DNA of 64,000 nucleotides, from NCBI GenBank assembly GCA_029851415.1, contig CM056743.1:32008714-32072713 (forward strand). Reading direction: 5' to 3'. This document shows positions 23,210-36,300 of this stretch, piece after piece. This stretch comes from Eretmocerus hayati. Its lineage: Eukaryota > Arthropoda > Insecta > Hymenoptera > Aphelinidae. The first letter of the stretch is position 1; each line of letters starts with the position of its first letter. Made by a program: the position numbers and the translations under genes. The notes below the pieces were generated by a model, which saw only the letters and a program-made list of their open reading frames with translations, had not been told where the DNA came from and made no database searches.

Positions 23210-23750
23210 GTGTGTAAAACGAGTCATGGGAGTCCAAAAATGTGGTGAAGCACTGAGGGAAGACTTTGGTGCGATTCTCTGGAGTGTAGCGAGAGGCATC
23301 CACCAATTTCTGCTAGTACTGTCGGTGCCCCTGGTACTGCTTTCAACAGTGAATGTATACCCATCAGGGAGTAACAGAGGAAAAAGTCTTTTCCAAAAAA
23401 GAGGATCTCCGGATACGGGTGCAAAAGATTGACCAGACTCTTCAGAGTCTGTTCACCCCGAGCTCCCAACCAGCTAACCACTTTCTCTAGGAGAAGCGGC
23501 TTACGTGGCAACGTGGCCACTGACAGTAAGATGATTGAGTGGGAAAGGCAGTGGAGACGTGTGAGGCCGAAGGAAAAGGAGAAACCGAAACGAAGCACCG
23601 ATCGGATCAGAATCCGATCAGACGCTTTTATCATGAAACAGAAGGCTGAGAGCATGACTTACGCGGAGACCTTGCAATTGATGAAATCCAAGGTCAATGG
23701 AGCTTTTGCTGGTGGCAAGTTCAACAAGGTCAGACAAACTACGAGTATAG

Positions 23751-24060
23751 CACCAACCTTGCGGGTCCTGGATCTTGACGAAACTTCAGGAATCTTCTTG
23801 TTTTAGTGAGAAAAGGAGGTACCCAAGAGGGTTTCTTCCAATGGGCTTCCTATCCTGAGATACAGCCATGGAGATCAGCATTGTCCATATAGGCCGATGT
23901 TAAAATGACACATATATAGATATACTGACAATGCTAACCTCCATGGCTGTATCTCGGTATAGAAGGCCCATCGAACAAAACCTCCTGGGTACCTCCATTT
24001 CTCACCAAAACAAGAAGATTCCCAAATTTTCGTCAAGATCCGAGACCCACAAGGTTGGTG
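23751..24060. mobile_element. Palindromic MITE copy 1, 310-bp core
   Basis: Both ends read CACCAACCTTG-GGGTC then TGGATCTTGACGAAA on their respective strands; arms pair through GGTACC, CATGG and CATTGTC to a small AT-rich loop. It lies between ORF1 codons of the R1-type element: ORF1 reads VRQTT before it and SGEVLIELQ after it. The left flank is rearranged relative to copy 2 (CAAACTACGAGTATAG instead of CAAGGGGAA). Confidence 0.82.
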
Positions 24061-24633
24061 TTCCCTTTGTTAGTCTGGTGAAGTGTTGATTGAACTCCAA
24101 GAAGGAGTGAAAGCAGTAGAGGTTCAGCAATCCCTAGCATCTTTCCTTGCAGAAGATGGGGTAGTCCGGGAGCTACAACAGGCCGAGGCAGTTGACATTT
24201 CCAACATTGATTTGGATAACACCAGGGCCAAAATCGCCAAGACGGTCCAAGATGCCTGTCTGGATCGTGAGATCGAGGAGATTATCATCAAGGCCCTACG
24301 GTTAGGTGATACAGGGACCTAACTGACTATTGTTGTGCTCTCTGGCCGCCGCAAAATTCTTTCTACGAGAACGGCATATAAGGATCAGAAGGGTGAATGT
24401 TAGGATTCGAGGGAGAGTTTTAGTCCTGGAATGCTTCCACGATCTTGGTTATAAGAACGTGGCAGCAGCTTGCAACCGGGAGGTGGGAGACAAGTTTTGC
24501 TTTAACTGCGGCGTAGATGGACATAGCAGCAGCGCGGATCAATACATCTAATGGCCTTTAGTGTCATGGACTTGGTGTAGGATGCGACCACATTTCGGAA
24601 TAGCAACATGCACTGCGTTATGACAAGCGCGAG
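24061..24633 (+). pseudogene. Retrotransposon ORF1 C-terminus with CCHC knuckle
   Basis: Part of the R1-type element. The frame at 24083-24322 carries the conserved Gag-like segment before the knuckles (EDGVVRELQQAEAVDISNID). The frame at 24330-24551 carries VRIRGRVLVLECF, then CFNCGVDGHSS, the second C-x2-C-x4-H knuckle without its final cysteine. The first knuckle is degraded (CFHDLGYK). At least one frameshift separates the two frames. Confidence 0.7.
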
Positions 24634-24816
24634 GTGGTCCGAAACTCGGATTCGAAAGGAACCAAAGAGGAAAAAGTTAGCCTCCTTCAGGCGAATCTCA
24701 ACAGAACTGGGCGGGCGCACGATCTCTCAGTCAGGGATGCAGACGAGAAAGGCATCGCTATTCTGCTGATCTCTGGACCACGAGTGGAAGTGAACTTTAG
24801 TAGAGCTACTCTCTAT

Positions 24817-26577
24817 GATGAATTCCACGCCAAAGCGACCTACGGAAAGGGGTCATCTCTCAGATTCTTTTTTAACCTTTTTCATTCGATTCTATGGCCC
24901 AAAATAGGAACTTCGGACCACCTATGGGGCCCAAAAAAAATTTCTCCTCTCCATTGCACGCACATCCGTCAACAGACCGAAAATTTATCGTGTAAAAATC
25001 GATGCTCTTTTATTCACGAAAATGGGAATATTTCGGGTTTTTGAATAGCTATCGATTTGCGAGTTACGGCATCTGAAAGGGCATCAAAAAACCTATCGAA
25101 AACGTTGTCGAAAATTCCTTTTCTGTGATTTGGGGGCCTCCTGGAGGCAAAAGAATGTTTTTCACTAAAATGTTGATTTCTCAAAAAGCCATTTTTTTTA
25201 TTTTTTTAAAATCATATACTTGACGTAAAATTTTGCGTTCTTTCGAAAAAAATGGGTTTCAGAGAAGTTTGGGGCAATCCAAGTGACTTATGAGCCATTT
25301 TTTGAAAATTCGATTTTTCCGGTTTCAGAAAAAGGCGATTTTCTGCGCATGCGCACAAACGTAGACTTTCGGCGCCACTTTCAATGGAAAGCTGACAAAA
25401 TTTCCTATAAAATGACTACCCGCAAAGTTGAAATTCATGCACTGAAACGAGATCTGCAACGATTAATGTTGTCGAATAAAAATCACATGAAAATTCAGCC
25501 CATTAACGCCTTCGGAGCGCCGCATCTTCTCGGGACTCAATTTTGAGTACGAAATTGACCTGAAAAAAATTCGGACCACATGGTTTCAACGTAAAATTGT
25601 ATGAACTTTCAAAATATGCGATGAAAAACCCCGTTTGAGGCGAACCCGAGGCGCTACATTCAATTTTTCGCAATTTTGAATGTGAAATATCGTATTTTCT
25701 GGCAAAAAAATTGAATGTAGCGCCTCGGGTTCGCCTCAAACGGGGTTTTTCATCGCATATTTCGAAAGTTCATACAATTTTACGTTGAAACCATGTGGTC
25801 CGAATTTTTTTCAGGTCAATTTCGTACTGAAAATTGAGTCCCGAGAAGATCTCGTGAATGTGTCATCTCAGCAGGCGCTCCGAAGGCGTTAATGGACTGA
25901 ATTTTCATGTGATTTTTATTCGACATGATTAATCCTTGCAGATCGCGTTTCAGTGCATGAATTTCAACTTTGCGGGTAGTCATTTCATAGGAAATTTTGT
26001 CAGCTTTCCATTGAAAGTGGCGCCGAAAGTCTACGTTTGTGCGCATGCGCAGAAAATCGCCTTTTTCTGAAACCGGAAAAATCGAATTTTCAAAAAATGG
26101 CTCATAAGTCACTTGGATTGCCCCAAACTTCTCTGAAACCCATTTTTTTCGAAAGAACGCAAAATTTTACGTCAAGTATATGATTTTAAAAAAATAAAAG
26201 AAATGGCTTTTTGAGAAATCAACATTTTAGTGAAAAACACTCTTTTGCCTCCAGGAGGCCCCCAAATCACAGAGAAGGAATTTTCGACAACGTTTTCGAT
26301 AGGTTTTTTGATGCCCTTTCAGATGCCGCAACCCGCAAATCGATAGCTATTCAAAAACTCGAAATATTCCCATTTTCGTGAATGAAAGAGCATTGATTTT
26401 TACACGATAAATTTCGGGTCTGTTGACGGATATGCGTGCAATGGAGAGGAGAAATTTTTTTGGGGCCCCATAGGTGGTCCGAAGTTCCTATTTTGGGCCA
26501 TAGAATCGAATGAAAAAGGTTAAAAAAGAATCTGAGAGATGACCCCTTTCGTAGGTCGCTTTGGCGTGGAATTCATC
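24817..26577. mobile_element. 1.76-kb near-perfect palindrome with CTAT duplication
   Basis: Two arms of ~850 bp are almost identical reverse complements; the loop near 25670-25715 is only some 40-50 bp. Ends read GATGAATTCCACGCC and its complement; CTAT flanks both (24813-24816, 26578-26581). Mirror ORFs (25283-25546 + and 25816-26112 -) encode nearly the same 88-residue sequence, confirming how alike the arms are; I consider them non-genic. One short extra segment (near 25855-25875) is unique to the right arm. It interrupts the endonuclease of the R1-type element. Confidence 0.85.
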
Positions 26578-26666
26578 CTATACGAGCCAGATGGGAATTC
26601 AACCCCTCGATAAAGAGCTCCGGGAGCCGTATATCGTTGTGATATACAACTGCTATTCCTCACTCA

Positions 26667-26995
26667 CAAGGGGAACACCAACCTTGTGGGTCCTGGATCT
26701 TGACGAAACTTTGGAAATCTTCTTTTTTTGGTGAGAAATGAAGGTACCCAGAAGGGTTTTGTCCAATAGGCCTCCTATCCCGAGATACAGCTATGAAAAT
26801 TAGTATTGTCCATATATGCCCATTTCAAAATAACACCTATATAAATGTACTGACAATGCTAACCTCCATGGCTGCATCTTGGGACAGGAGGCTCATGGGA
26901 TTAAACCCTCGGAGATACCTTCATTTCTCACCAAAACAAGATGACTCTTAAAGTTTCGTCAAGATCCAGGACCCGCAAGGTTGGTGCTCCCCTTG
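26667..26995. mobile_element. Palindromic MITE copy 2, 329 bp
   Basis: Same family as 23751-24060. The core 26677-26986 is also exactly 310 bp and the order of arm motifs is the same. Here the ends are intact, CAAGGGGAACACCAACC and the complement of GGTTGGTGCTCCCCTTG, flanked by TCA on both sides (26664-26666, 26996-26998). The retrotransposon endonuclease reads NCYSSLT before it and NGLIELF after it. Confidence 0.85.
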
Positions 26996-27896
26996 TCAAT
27001 GGCCTGATAGAGCTCTTCTATCGTGAGCGTGAGGTCCTCGAGCGTAGTATTAGGCTATGCTCGGAAGCCCTGCTAGTTGCTGGGAATTTCAATTCCAGAG
27101 CACCAGCTTGGAGTGGAGGACCTGAAGGCCGGAGAGTTTCGTTTTCGAATGACCTGACGAGGACGCTTGGTCTCGTCGTCATGAACCAGATCAGCCACGA
27201 GACATTCAATAGTTTAGGCACTCCGTCGATCCTTGACCTTCCCTTCGTCAGCTCCTCAATGGTTTGGCGGGTTGCCACGTGAGCTGTCTTTGACCGCGAG
27301 ATCCTAAACGATCCCTCCCCTATTCAGTTTATTATCAGAGGCATGTGTACGTGTGAGCGTATGTCACCTCCTGTGGGCTGGGAAGTGAAAGAGCTTCACG
27401 GAGATGACTTTAATGAAGGTATCACGCAAGCAACCATGCAAGACCGGAACGCTAGCGCTGGAGAGCCAGCTGATATGACAACAAAGATGATAATGATGCT
27501 TTCATGCCACGCACGAAACTCACCCGAAAGTGGCGCCGACAGGCCTATTGACGGAAACCCAAGGTCGCCCAACTCCGGAAAGATTCGAATGTCAAGCGCA
27601 GACGGGTGCAGTGCCCCAGGGAAAAGAAACGATCTACAGCAGAAGTAAATGCTCCATTCTACAAACAGGCTAAGAAAAGCTCCGCTACCCCTTATGAAGA
27701 AGCAAGAAGAGATGCTGGCAAGCACTCTACAACATGGTCAATGACGATCCGCGGGGGACCCCGTAAAGAGTTCTAATGAGTGATCTCCGCTCACAGTGGA
27801 GTTATTCAGCACCAACTAACAAGTTAACCCTATTGAGGAAAGTATCTTTTCCCATAGAGGAGGAGGTCTTGATCGTATTCTCAACAAAGCGCTGAA
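26996..27896 (+). pseudogene. Retrotransposon endonuclease end and RT start
   Basis: Contains the apurinic-like endonuclease motif LLVAGNFNSRAPAWSGGPEG (usual form AGDFNSRAPAWG; the catalytic D reads N here) and SILDLPFVSSSMVWRV. It then enters the linker and the first RT segment (DRILNKALKLV) just before the fold-back insertion. Several stops and frame changes lie between 27283 and 27850. Confidence 0.75.
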
Positions 27897-27999
27897 ACTC
27901 GTCGTATTACTGTGAAGTTAGCCTGGGTAAGCTCTAGCCTGGCATTAAGGTAGTCTGCAATAACGGTGTCTGACGCAAACGTGAAAAAACGTGCGTCCA

Positions 28000-30900
28000 A
28001 CGAGTTTACAAGGTGTGTCATTGATATTTTGTGATGTGGATGATGTCTGGAGGGCAGTCGAAGGTAGTCTGATTTTCTACGCACAATTTTTCATAGTTTT
28101 CAGTGATGGGCGCAGGGCGGATATAACGCGAAGATGTTAAGATGGATTTTTTGCGTTCTGGGATTGTCTGATGAAATTGTGCGTCGAGGAAAACACTGTG
28201 GATGATGAGGTATGAGTGTTTACTATCGATATACATTATTTCTGAGGATCGGTCAAGACTTGGTTCCGCGTATTTTCCGAGTTTTCCAGCAGGGTGACCT
28301 GTAGCGCGGCGGTTTAACTTGATGAATGAGTCTAGCAAGACCCTTGATTCCATCAGAGAGTGGTGAGGAAGTCGAAATAAACTCCCTGGGACATGTTGTA
28401 GTTGTTTCATCAAGAGCCGGGGAGAGATCGTGCCAATATTTCCCGAATTTTCCACCCGAAACCATGGAATCCACCTTGTATCTGATGTATTTGGCCGCCC
28501 CACACAGCCGATCCCATTTATGCTTGGGGAAAAATACTGTAAATTGGTAGCTGAGAGTGCATAGGAACGATATCGATCATTTCAAAAGCCCGCTTATGGC
28601 TTGAACACCCGTATTTCCCGAGTTTCCCGCTGGATATCATACGAATACCATCAAATATGAGTTATTCTGGGTCATTAACCGAGGTAGAAGAATTTGTGCC
28701 TCGGGAAAAACACCGCGAATGAGGAGATACACATGCCTAGTACCGATATCAATTATTTTCGAGGCTCGGTCAAGACTTCGTTCCACGTATTTTCCGAGTT
28801 TTCCAGTAGGACGGCCTGTAGCGTGGTGGTTTGTCTTGATAAATGAGGCAAGCGACACACTAAATTCCATCAAAGAGTGGTGGGAGCGTTGAAAGGAACT
28901 CCCGGAAACATGCTGTAGTTAATTTATCGAGAGCCGGGGAGAGATCGTGCCAATATTTCCCGAATTTCCCAACCAAAACCATGGAATCCACCCTAAATCT
29001 GAGGTATTTGGCCGCCCCACACAGCTAATCCAATTTATGCTCGGGGAAAAACACTGTAAATTGGTGGCTGAGGGTGCAAAGGAACGATATCGATCATTTC
29101 CGAAGCCCGCTGATGGCTTGGCCACCCGTATTTCCCGAGTTTCCCGCTGGATATCATACGAATACCATCAAATATGAGTTATTCTGGGTCACTAACCGAG
29201 GTAGAAGAATTTGTGCCTCGGGAAAAACACCGCGAATGAGGAGATACACATGCCTAGTACCGATATCAATTATTTTCGAGGCTCGGTCAAGACTTTGTTC
29301 CACGTATTTTCCGAGTTTTCCAGTAGGACGGCCTGTAGCGTGGTGGTTTGTCTTGATAAATGAGCCGAGCAACACACTAAATTCCATCAAAGAGTGGTGG
29401 GAGCGTTGAAAGGAACTCCCGGAAACATGCTGTAGTTAATTTATCGAGAGCCGGGGAGAGATCGTGCCAATATTTCCCGAATTTCCCAACCAAAACCATG
29501 GAATCCACCCTAAATCTGAGGTATTTGGCCGCCCCACACAGCTAATCCAATTTATGCTCGGGGAAAAACACTGTAAATTGGTGACTGAGGGTGCATAGGA
29601 ACGATATCGATCATTTCCGAAGCCCGCTGATGGCTTGGCCACCCGTATTTCCCGAGTTTCCCGCTGGATATCATACGGATACCATCAAATATGAGTTATT
29701 CTGGGTCATTAACCGGGGTAGAAGAATTTGTGCCTCGTGAAAAACCCCGCGAATAAGTAGATATACATGCCTAGTACCAATATAAATTATTTCAGAGGCC
29801 TGGTGAAGACTCGTTGCCGCGTATTTTCCGAGTTTTCCAGTAGGACGGCCTGTAGCGTGGCCGTTTGTCTTGATAAATGAGCCTAGCCAATCACTCAATT
29901 CCATCAGAGAGTGGGAGAGCATTGAAAGGAACTCCCGGGGACATGGTGTAGTGGTTTCATCAAGAGCCAGGGAGAGATCGTGCCAATATTTTCCGAATTT
30001 CCCACCCGAAACCATGGAATCCACGCTGAATCTCAGGTATTTGGCCGCCCCACACAGCTAATCCAATTTATGCTCGGGGAAAAACACTGTAAATTGGTGA
30101 CTGAGGGTGCATAGGAACGATATCGATCATTTCCGAAGCCCGCTGATGGCTTTGCCACCCGTATTTCCCGAGTTTCCCGCTGGATATCATACGGATACCA
30201 CCAAATATGAGTTATTCTGGGTCATTAACCGGGGTAGAAGAATTTGTGCCTCGTGAAAAACCCCGCGAATAAGTAGATATACATGCCTAGTACCAATATA
30301 AATTATTTCAGAGACCTGGTGAAGACTCGTTGCCGCGTATTTTCCGAGTTTTCCAGTAGGACGGCCTGTAGCGTGGCCGTTTGTCTTGATAAATGAGCCT
30401 AGCCAATCACTCAATTCCATCAGAGAGTGGGGAGAGCATTGAAAGGAACTCCCGGGGACATGGTGTAGTGGTTTCATCAAGAGCCAGGGAGAGATCGTGC
30501 CAATATTTTCCGAATTTCCCACCCGAAACCATGGAATCCACGCTGAATCTCAGGTATTTGGTCGCCCCACACAGCTAATCCTCTTTATGCTGGGGGGAAA
30601 ACACTGTGAATTGGTTGCTGAGGGTGCATAGAAACGATATCGATCATTTCCAAAGCCCGCTGATGGCTTGGCCACCCGTATTTCCCGAGTTTCCCGCTAG
30701 ATATCATACGAATACCATCAAATATGAGTTAGTCTGGGTCATTAACCCGGGTAGAAGAATTTGTGCCTCGGGAAAAACACCGCGAATGAGTAGATATACA
30801 TGCCTAGTATCAATATCAATTATTTTCGAGGCTCGGTCAAGACTTCGTTCCGCGTATTTTCCGAGTTTTCCAGTAGGACGGCCTGTAGCGTGGTGGTTTG

Positions 30901-32957
30901 TCTTGATAAATGAGCCGAGCAACACACTAAATTCCATCAAAGAGTGGTGGGAGCGTTGAGAGGAACTCACGGAAACATGCTGTAGTTGATTCATCGAGAG
31001 CCGGGGAGAGAACGTGCCAATATTTCCCGAATTTCCCAACCAAAACCATGGAATCCACCCTAAATCTGAGGTATTTGGCCGCCCCACACAGCTAATCCAA
31101 TTTATGCTCGGGGAAAAACACTGTGAATTGGTGGCTGAGGGTGCATAGGAACGATATCGATCATTTCCAAAGCCCGCTGGCGGCTTGGCCACCCGTATTT
31201 CCCGAGTTTCCCGCTGGATATCATACGAATACCATCAAATATAAGTTAGTCTGGGTCATTAACCGGGGTAGAAGAATTTGTGCCTCGGGAAAAACACCGC
31301 GAATAAGTAGATATACATGCCTAGTACCGATAAAAATCATTTTCGAGGCTCGGTCAAGACTTCGTTCCACGTATTTTCCGAGTTTTCCAGTAGGACGGCC
31401 TGAAGCGTGGTGGTTTGTCTTGAAAAATGAGCCAAGCAACACACTAAATTCCATCAGAGAGTGGTGGGAGCGTTGAAGGGAACTCCCGGAAACATGCTGT
31501 AGTTAATTTATCGAGAGCCGGGGAGAGATCGTGCCAATATTTCCCGAATTTCCCAACCAAAACCATGGAATCCACCCTAAATCTGAGGTATTTGGCCGCC
31601 CCACACAGCTAATCCAATTTATGCTCGGGGAAAAACACTGCAAATTGGTGGCTGAGGGTGCATAGGAACGATATCGATCATTTCCAAAGCCCGCTGATGG
31701 CTTGGCCACCCGTATTTCCCGAGTTTCCCGCTGGATATCATACGAATACCATCAAATATGAGTTATTCTGGGTCATTAACCGGGGTAGAAGAATTTGTGC
31801 CTTGGGAAAAACCCCGCGAATAAGTAGATATACATGCTTGAGACCAATATAAATCATTTCAGAGGCCTGGTGAAGACTCGTTGCCGCGTATTTTCCGAGT
31901 TTTCCAGTAGGACGGCCTGTAGCGTGGCCGTTTGTCTTGATAAATGAGCCTAGCCAATCACTCAATTCCATCAGAAAGTGGGGAGAGCATCGGAAGGAAT
32001 TCCCGAAGACATGGTGTAGTGGTTTCATCAAGAGCCAGGGAGAGATCGTGCCAATATTTTCCGAATTTCCCACCCGAAACCATGGAATCCACGCTGAATC
32101 TCAGGTATTTGGCCGCCCCACACAGCTAATCCTCTTTATGCTGGGGGGAAAACACTGTGAATTGGTTGCTGAGGGTGCATAGAAACGATATCGATCATTC
32201 CCAAAGCCCGCTGATGGCTTGGCCACCCGTATTTCCCGAGTTTCCCGCTGGATATCATACGAATACCATTAAATAAGAGTTAGTCTGGGTCATTAACCGG
32301 GGTAGAAGAATTTGTGCCTCGGGAAAAACACCGCGAATAAGTAGATATACATGCCTAGTACCGATAAAAATTATTTTCGAGGCTCGGTCAAGACTTCGTT
32401 CCACGTATTTTCCGAGTTTTCCAGTAGGACGGCCTGTAGCGTGGTGGTTTGTCTTGATAAATGAGCCAAGCAACACACTTAATTCCATCAAAGAGTGGTG
32501 GGAGCGTTGGAAGGAACTCCCGGAAACATGCTGTAGTTAATTTATCGAGAGCCGGGGAGGGATCGTGCCAATATTCCCCGAATTTCCCAACCAAAACCAT
32601 GGAATCCACCCTAAATCTGAGGTATTTGGCCGCCCCACACAGCTAATCCAATTTATGCTCGGGGAAAAACACTGTAAATTGGTGGCTGAGGGTGCATAGG
32701 AACGATATCGATCATTTCCAAAGCCCGCGGATGGCTTGGCCACCCGTATTTCCCGAGTTTCCCGCTGGATATCATACGAATACCATCAAATATAAGTCAG
32801 TCTGGGTCAATAACCGGGGTAGAAGAATTTGTGCCTCGGGAAAAACACCGCGAATAAGTAGATATACATGCCTAGTACCGATAAAAATCATTTTCGAGGC
32901 TCGGTCAAGACTTGTTTCCGCGTATTTTCCGAGTTTTCCAGTAGGGTGACGTCTAGC
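28000..32957. repeat. 517-bp tandem array, left arm
   Basis: About 9.6 direct units. Each contains, on the + strand, GAAAAACACCGCGAAT, TTTTCCGAGTTTTCCAG, CATGGAATCCAC, TTTGGCCGCCCCACACAGCT, ACGATATCGATCATTTCC and TTTCCCGAGTTTCCCGCT. Two main variant classes alternate (one reading LMEFSVLLGS, the other LMELSDWLGS on the minus strand). The outermost unit is the most divergent. Confidence 0.9.
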
Positions 32958-33325
32958 GCGGCGGCTTGTCTTGATAAATGAGCCTAGCAAAGCCCTTAAT
33001 TCCATCAGAGAGTGGTGAGAGAGTTGAGATAAACTCCCTGGGATATGTCGTAGCTGTTTCATCGAGAGCCGGGGAGAGATCGTGCCAATATTTTCCGAAT
33101 TTCCCACCCGAGACCATGGAATCCACGCTAAATCTGAGGTATTTGGCCGCCCCATTCGAATTTCCCGCTTGATGTCATATGGAGACCATCGTATTTGTGC
33201 TATTCTGGCTCGTAAACCGAGGTTGAAGGATTCGTGCTTCGGAAAAAACATCTCGAATAGAGAGGTAGGGTTGTTCTATAATAGCATAACATGATACTCA
33301 GTGGGGAGAACGACTCGATTCCGAG

Positions 33326-36300
33326 TTGCACGTCATGATTCCATGTGGAAAAATCAGAAAGATCGCAGAACCAAGCCATGATGGAACGTCAAGGAATATC
33401 GATACACAAAACCTCCATGTACTTATCCGCGATGTTTTTCATGAGGCACAAATTCTTCTACATCGGTTCACAACCCAGAATAACTCATATTTGATGGTAT
33501 TCGTATGATATCCAGCGGGAAACTCGGGGATATACGGGTGTCCAAGTCATCAGCGGGCTTTGGAAATGATCGATATCGTTTCTATGCACCCTAAGGCACC
33601 AATTTACAGTGTTTTTCCCCGAGCATAAATTGGATTGGCTGTGTGGGGCGGCCAAATACCTCAGATTTAGGGTGGATTCCATGGTTTTGGGTGGGAAATT
33701 CGGGAAATATTGGCACGATCCCTCCCCGGCTCTCGATAAATTAACGACAGCATGTTTCCGGGAGTTCCTTTCACGCTCCCACCACTCTCTGATGGAATCT
33801 AGTGATTTGTTAGACTCATTCATCAACAAGACAAACCGCCACGCTACAGGCCGTCGTACTGGAAATCTCGGAAAATACGCGGCAACGAGTCTTCACCAGG
33901 CCTCTGAAATAATTTATATCGGTACTAGGTATGTATATCTACTCATTCGCGGTGTTTTTCCCGAGGCACAAATTCTTCTACCTCGGTTAGTGACCCAGAA
34001 TAACTCATATTTGATGGTATTCGTATGATATCCAGCGGGAAACTCGGGAAATACGGGTGGCCAAGCCATCAGCGGGCTTTGGAAATGATCGATATCGTTC
34101 CTATGCACCCTCAGCCACCAATTCACAGTGTTTTTCCCCGAGCATAAATTGGATTAGTTGTGTGGGGCGGCCAAATACCTCAGATTTAGGGTGGATTCCA
34201 TGGTTTTGGTTGGGAAATTCGGGAAATATTGGGACGTTCTCTCCCCGGCTCTCGATGAATCAACTACAGCATGTTTCCGTGAGTTCCTTTCAACGCTCCC
34301 ACCACTCTTTGATGGAATTTAGTGTGTTGCTCGGCTCATTTATCAAGACAAACCACCACGCTACAGGCCGTCCTACTGGAAAACTCGGAAAATACGCGGA
34401 ACGAAGTCTTGACCGAGCCTCGAAAAAAATTGATATTGATACTAGGCATGTATATCTACTTATTCGCGGTGTTTTTCCCGAGGCACAAATTCTTCTACCC
34501 GGGTTAATGACCCAGACTAACTCATATTTGATGGTATTCGTATGATATCTAGCGGGAAACTCGGGAAATACGGGTGGCCAAGCCATCAGCGGGCTTTGGA
34601 AATGATCGATATCGTTTCTATGCACCCTCAGCAACCAATTCACAGTGTTTTCCCCCCAGCATAAAGAGGATTAGCTGTGTGGGGCGGCCAAATACCTGAG
34701 ATTCAGCGTGGATTCCATGGTTTCGGGTGGGAAATTCGGAAAATATTGGCACGATCTCTCCCTGGCTCTTGATGAAACCACTACACCATGTCCTCGGGAG
34801 TTCCTTTCAATGCTCTCCCCACTCTCTGATGGAATTGAGTGATTGGCTAGGCTCATTTATCAAGACAAACGGCCACGCTACAGGCCGTCCTACTGGAAAA
34901 CTCGGAAAATACGCGGCAACGAGTCTTCACCAGGTCTCTGAAATAATTTATATTGGTACTAGGCATGTATATCTACTTATTCGCGGGGTTTTTCACGAGG
35001 CACAAATTCTTCTACCCCGGTTAATGACCCAGAATAACTCATATTTGGTGGTATCCGTATGATATCCAGCGGGAAACTCGGGAAATACGGGTGGCAAAGC
35101 CATCAGCGGGCTTCGGAAATGATCGATATCGTTCCTATGCACCCTCAGTCACCAATTTACAGTGTTTTTCCCCGAGCATAAATTGGATTAGCTGTGTGGG
35201 GCGGCCAAATACCTGAGATTCAGCGTGGATTCCATGGTTTTGGTTGGGAAATTCGGGAAATATTGGCACGTTCTCTCCCCGGCTCTCGATGAATCAACTA
35301 CAGCATGTTTCCGTGAGTTCCTGTCAACGCTCCCACCACTCTTTGATGGAATTTAGTGTGTTGCTCGGCTCATTTATCAAGACAAACCACCACGCTACAG
35401 GCCGTCCTACTGGAAAACTCGGAAAATACGCGGAACGAAGTCTTGACCGAGCCTCGAAAATAATTGATATTGATACTAGGCATGTATATCTACTTATTCG
35501 CGGTGTTTTTCCCGAGGCACAAATTCTTCTACCCGGGTTAATGACCCAGACTAACTCATATTTGATGGTATTCGTATGATATCTAGCGGGAAACTCGGGA
35601 AATACGGGTGGCCAAGCCATCAGCGGGCTTTGGAAATGATCGATATCGTTTCTATGCACCCTCAGCAACCAATTCACAGTGTTTTCCCCCCAGCATAAAG
35701 AGGATTAGCTGTGTGGGGCGACCAAATACCTGAGATTCAGCGTGGATTCCATGGTTTCGGGTGGGAAATTCGGAAAATATTGGCACGATCTCTCCCTGGC
35801 TCTTGATGAAACCACTACACCATGTCCCCGGGAGTTCCTTTCAATGCTCTCCCCACTCTCTGATGGAATTGAGTGATTGGCTAGGCTCATTTATCAAGAC
35901 AAACGGCCACGCTACAGGCCGTCCTACTGGAAAACTCGGAAAATACGCGGCAACGAGTCTTCACCAGGTCTCTGAAATAATTTATATTGGTACTAGGCAT
36001 GTATATCTACTTATTCGCGGGGTTTTTCACGAGGCACAAATTCTTCTACCCCGGTTAATGACCCAGAATAACTCATATTTGGTGGTATCCGTATGATATC
36101 CAGCGGGAAACTCGGGAAATACGGGTGGCAAAGCCATCAGCGGGCTTCGGAAATGATCGATATCGTTCCTATGCACCCTCAGTCACCAATTTACAGTGTT
36201 TTTCCCCGAGCATAAATTGGATTAGCTGTGTGGGGCGGCCAAATACCTGAGATTCAGCGTGGATTCCATGGTTTCGGGTGGGAAATTCGGAAAATATTGG

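Noticed and set aside
25283..26112. Pair of near-identical 87-98-residue ORFs in opposite orientation
   Set aside because: They are mirror readings of the two arms of the 1.76-kb palindrome, without domain signal.
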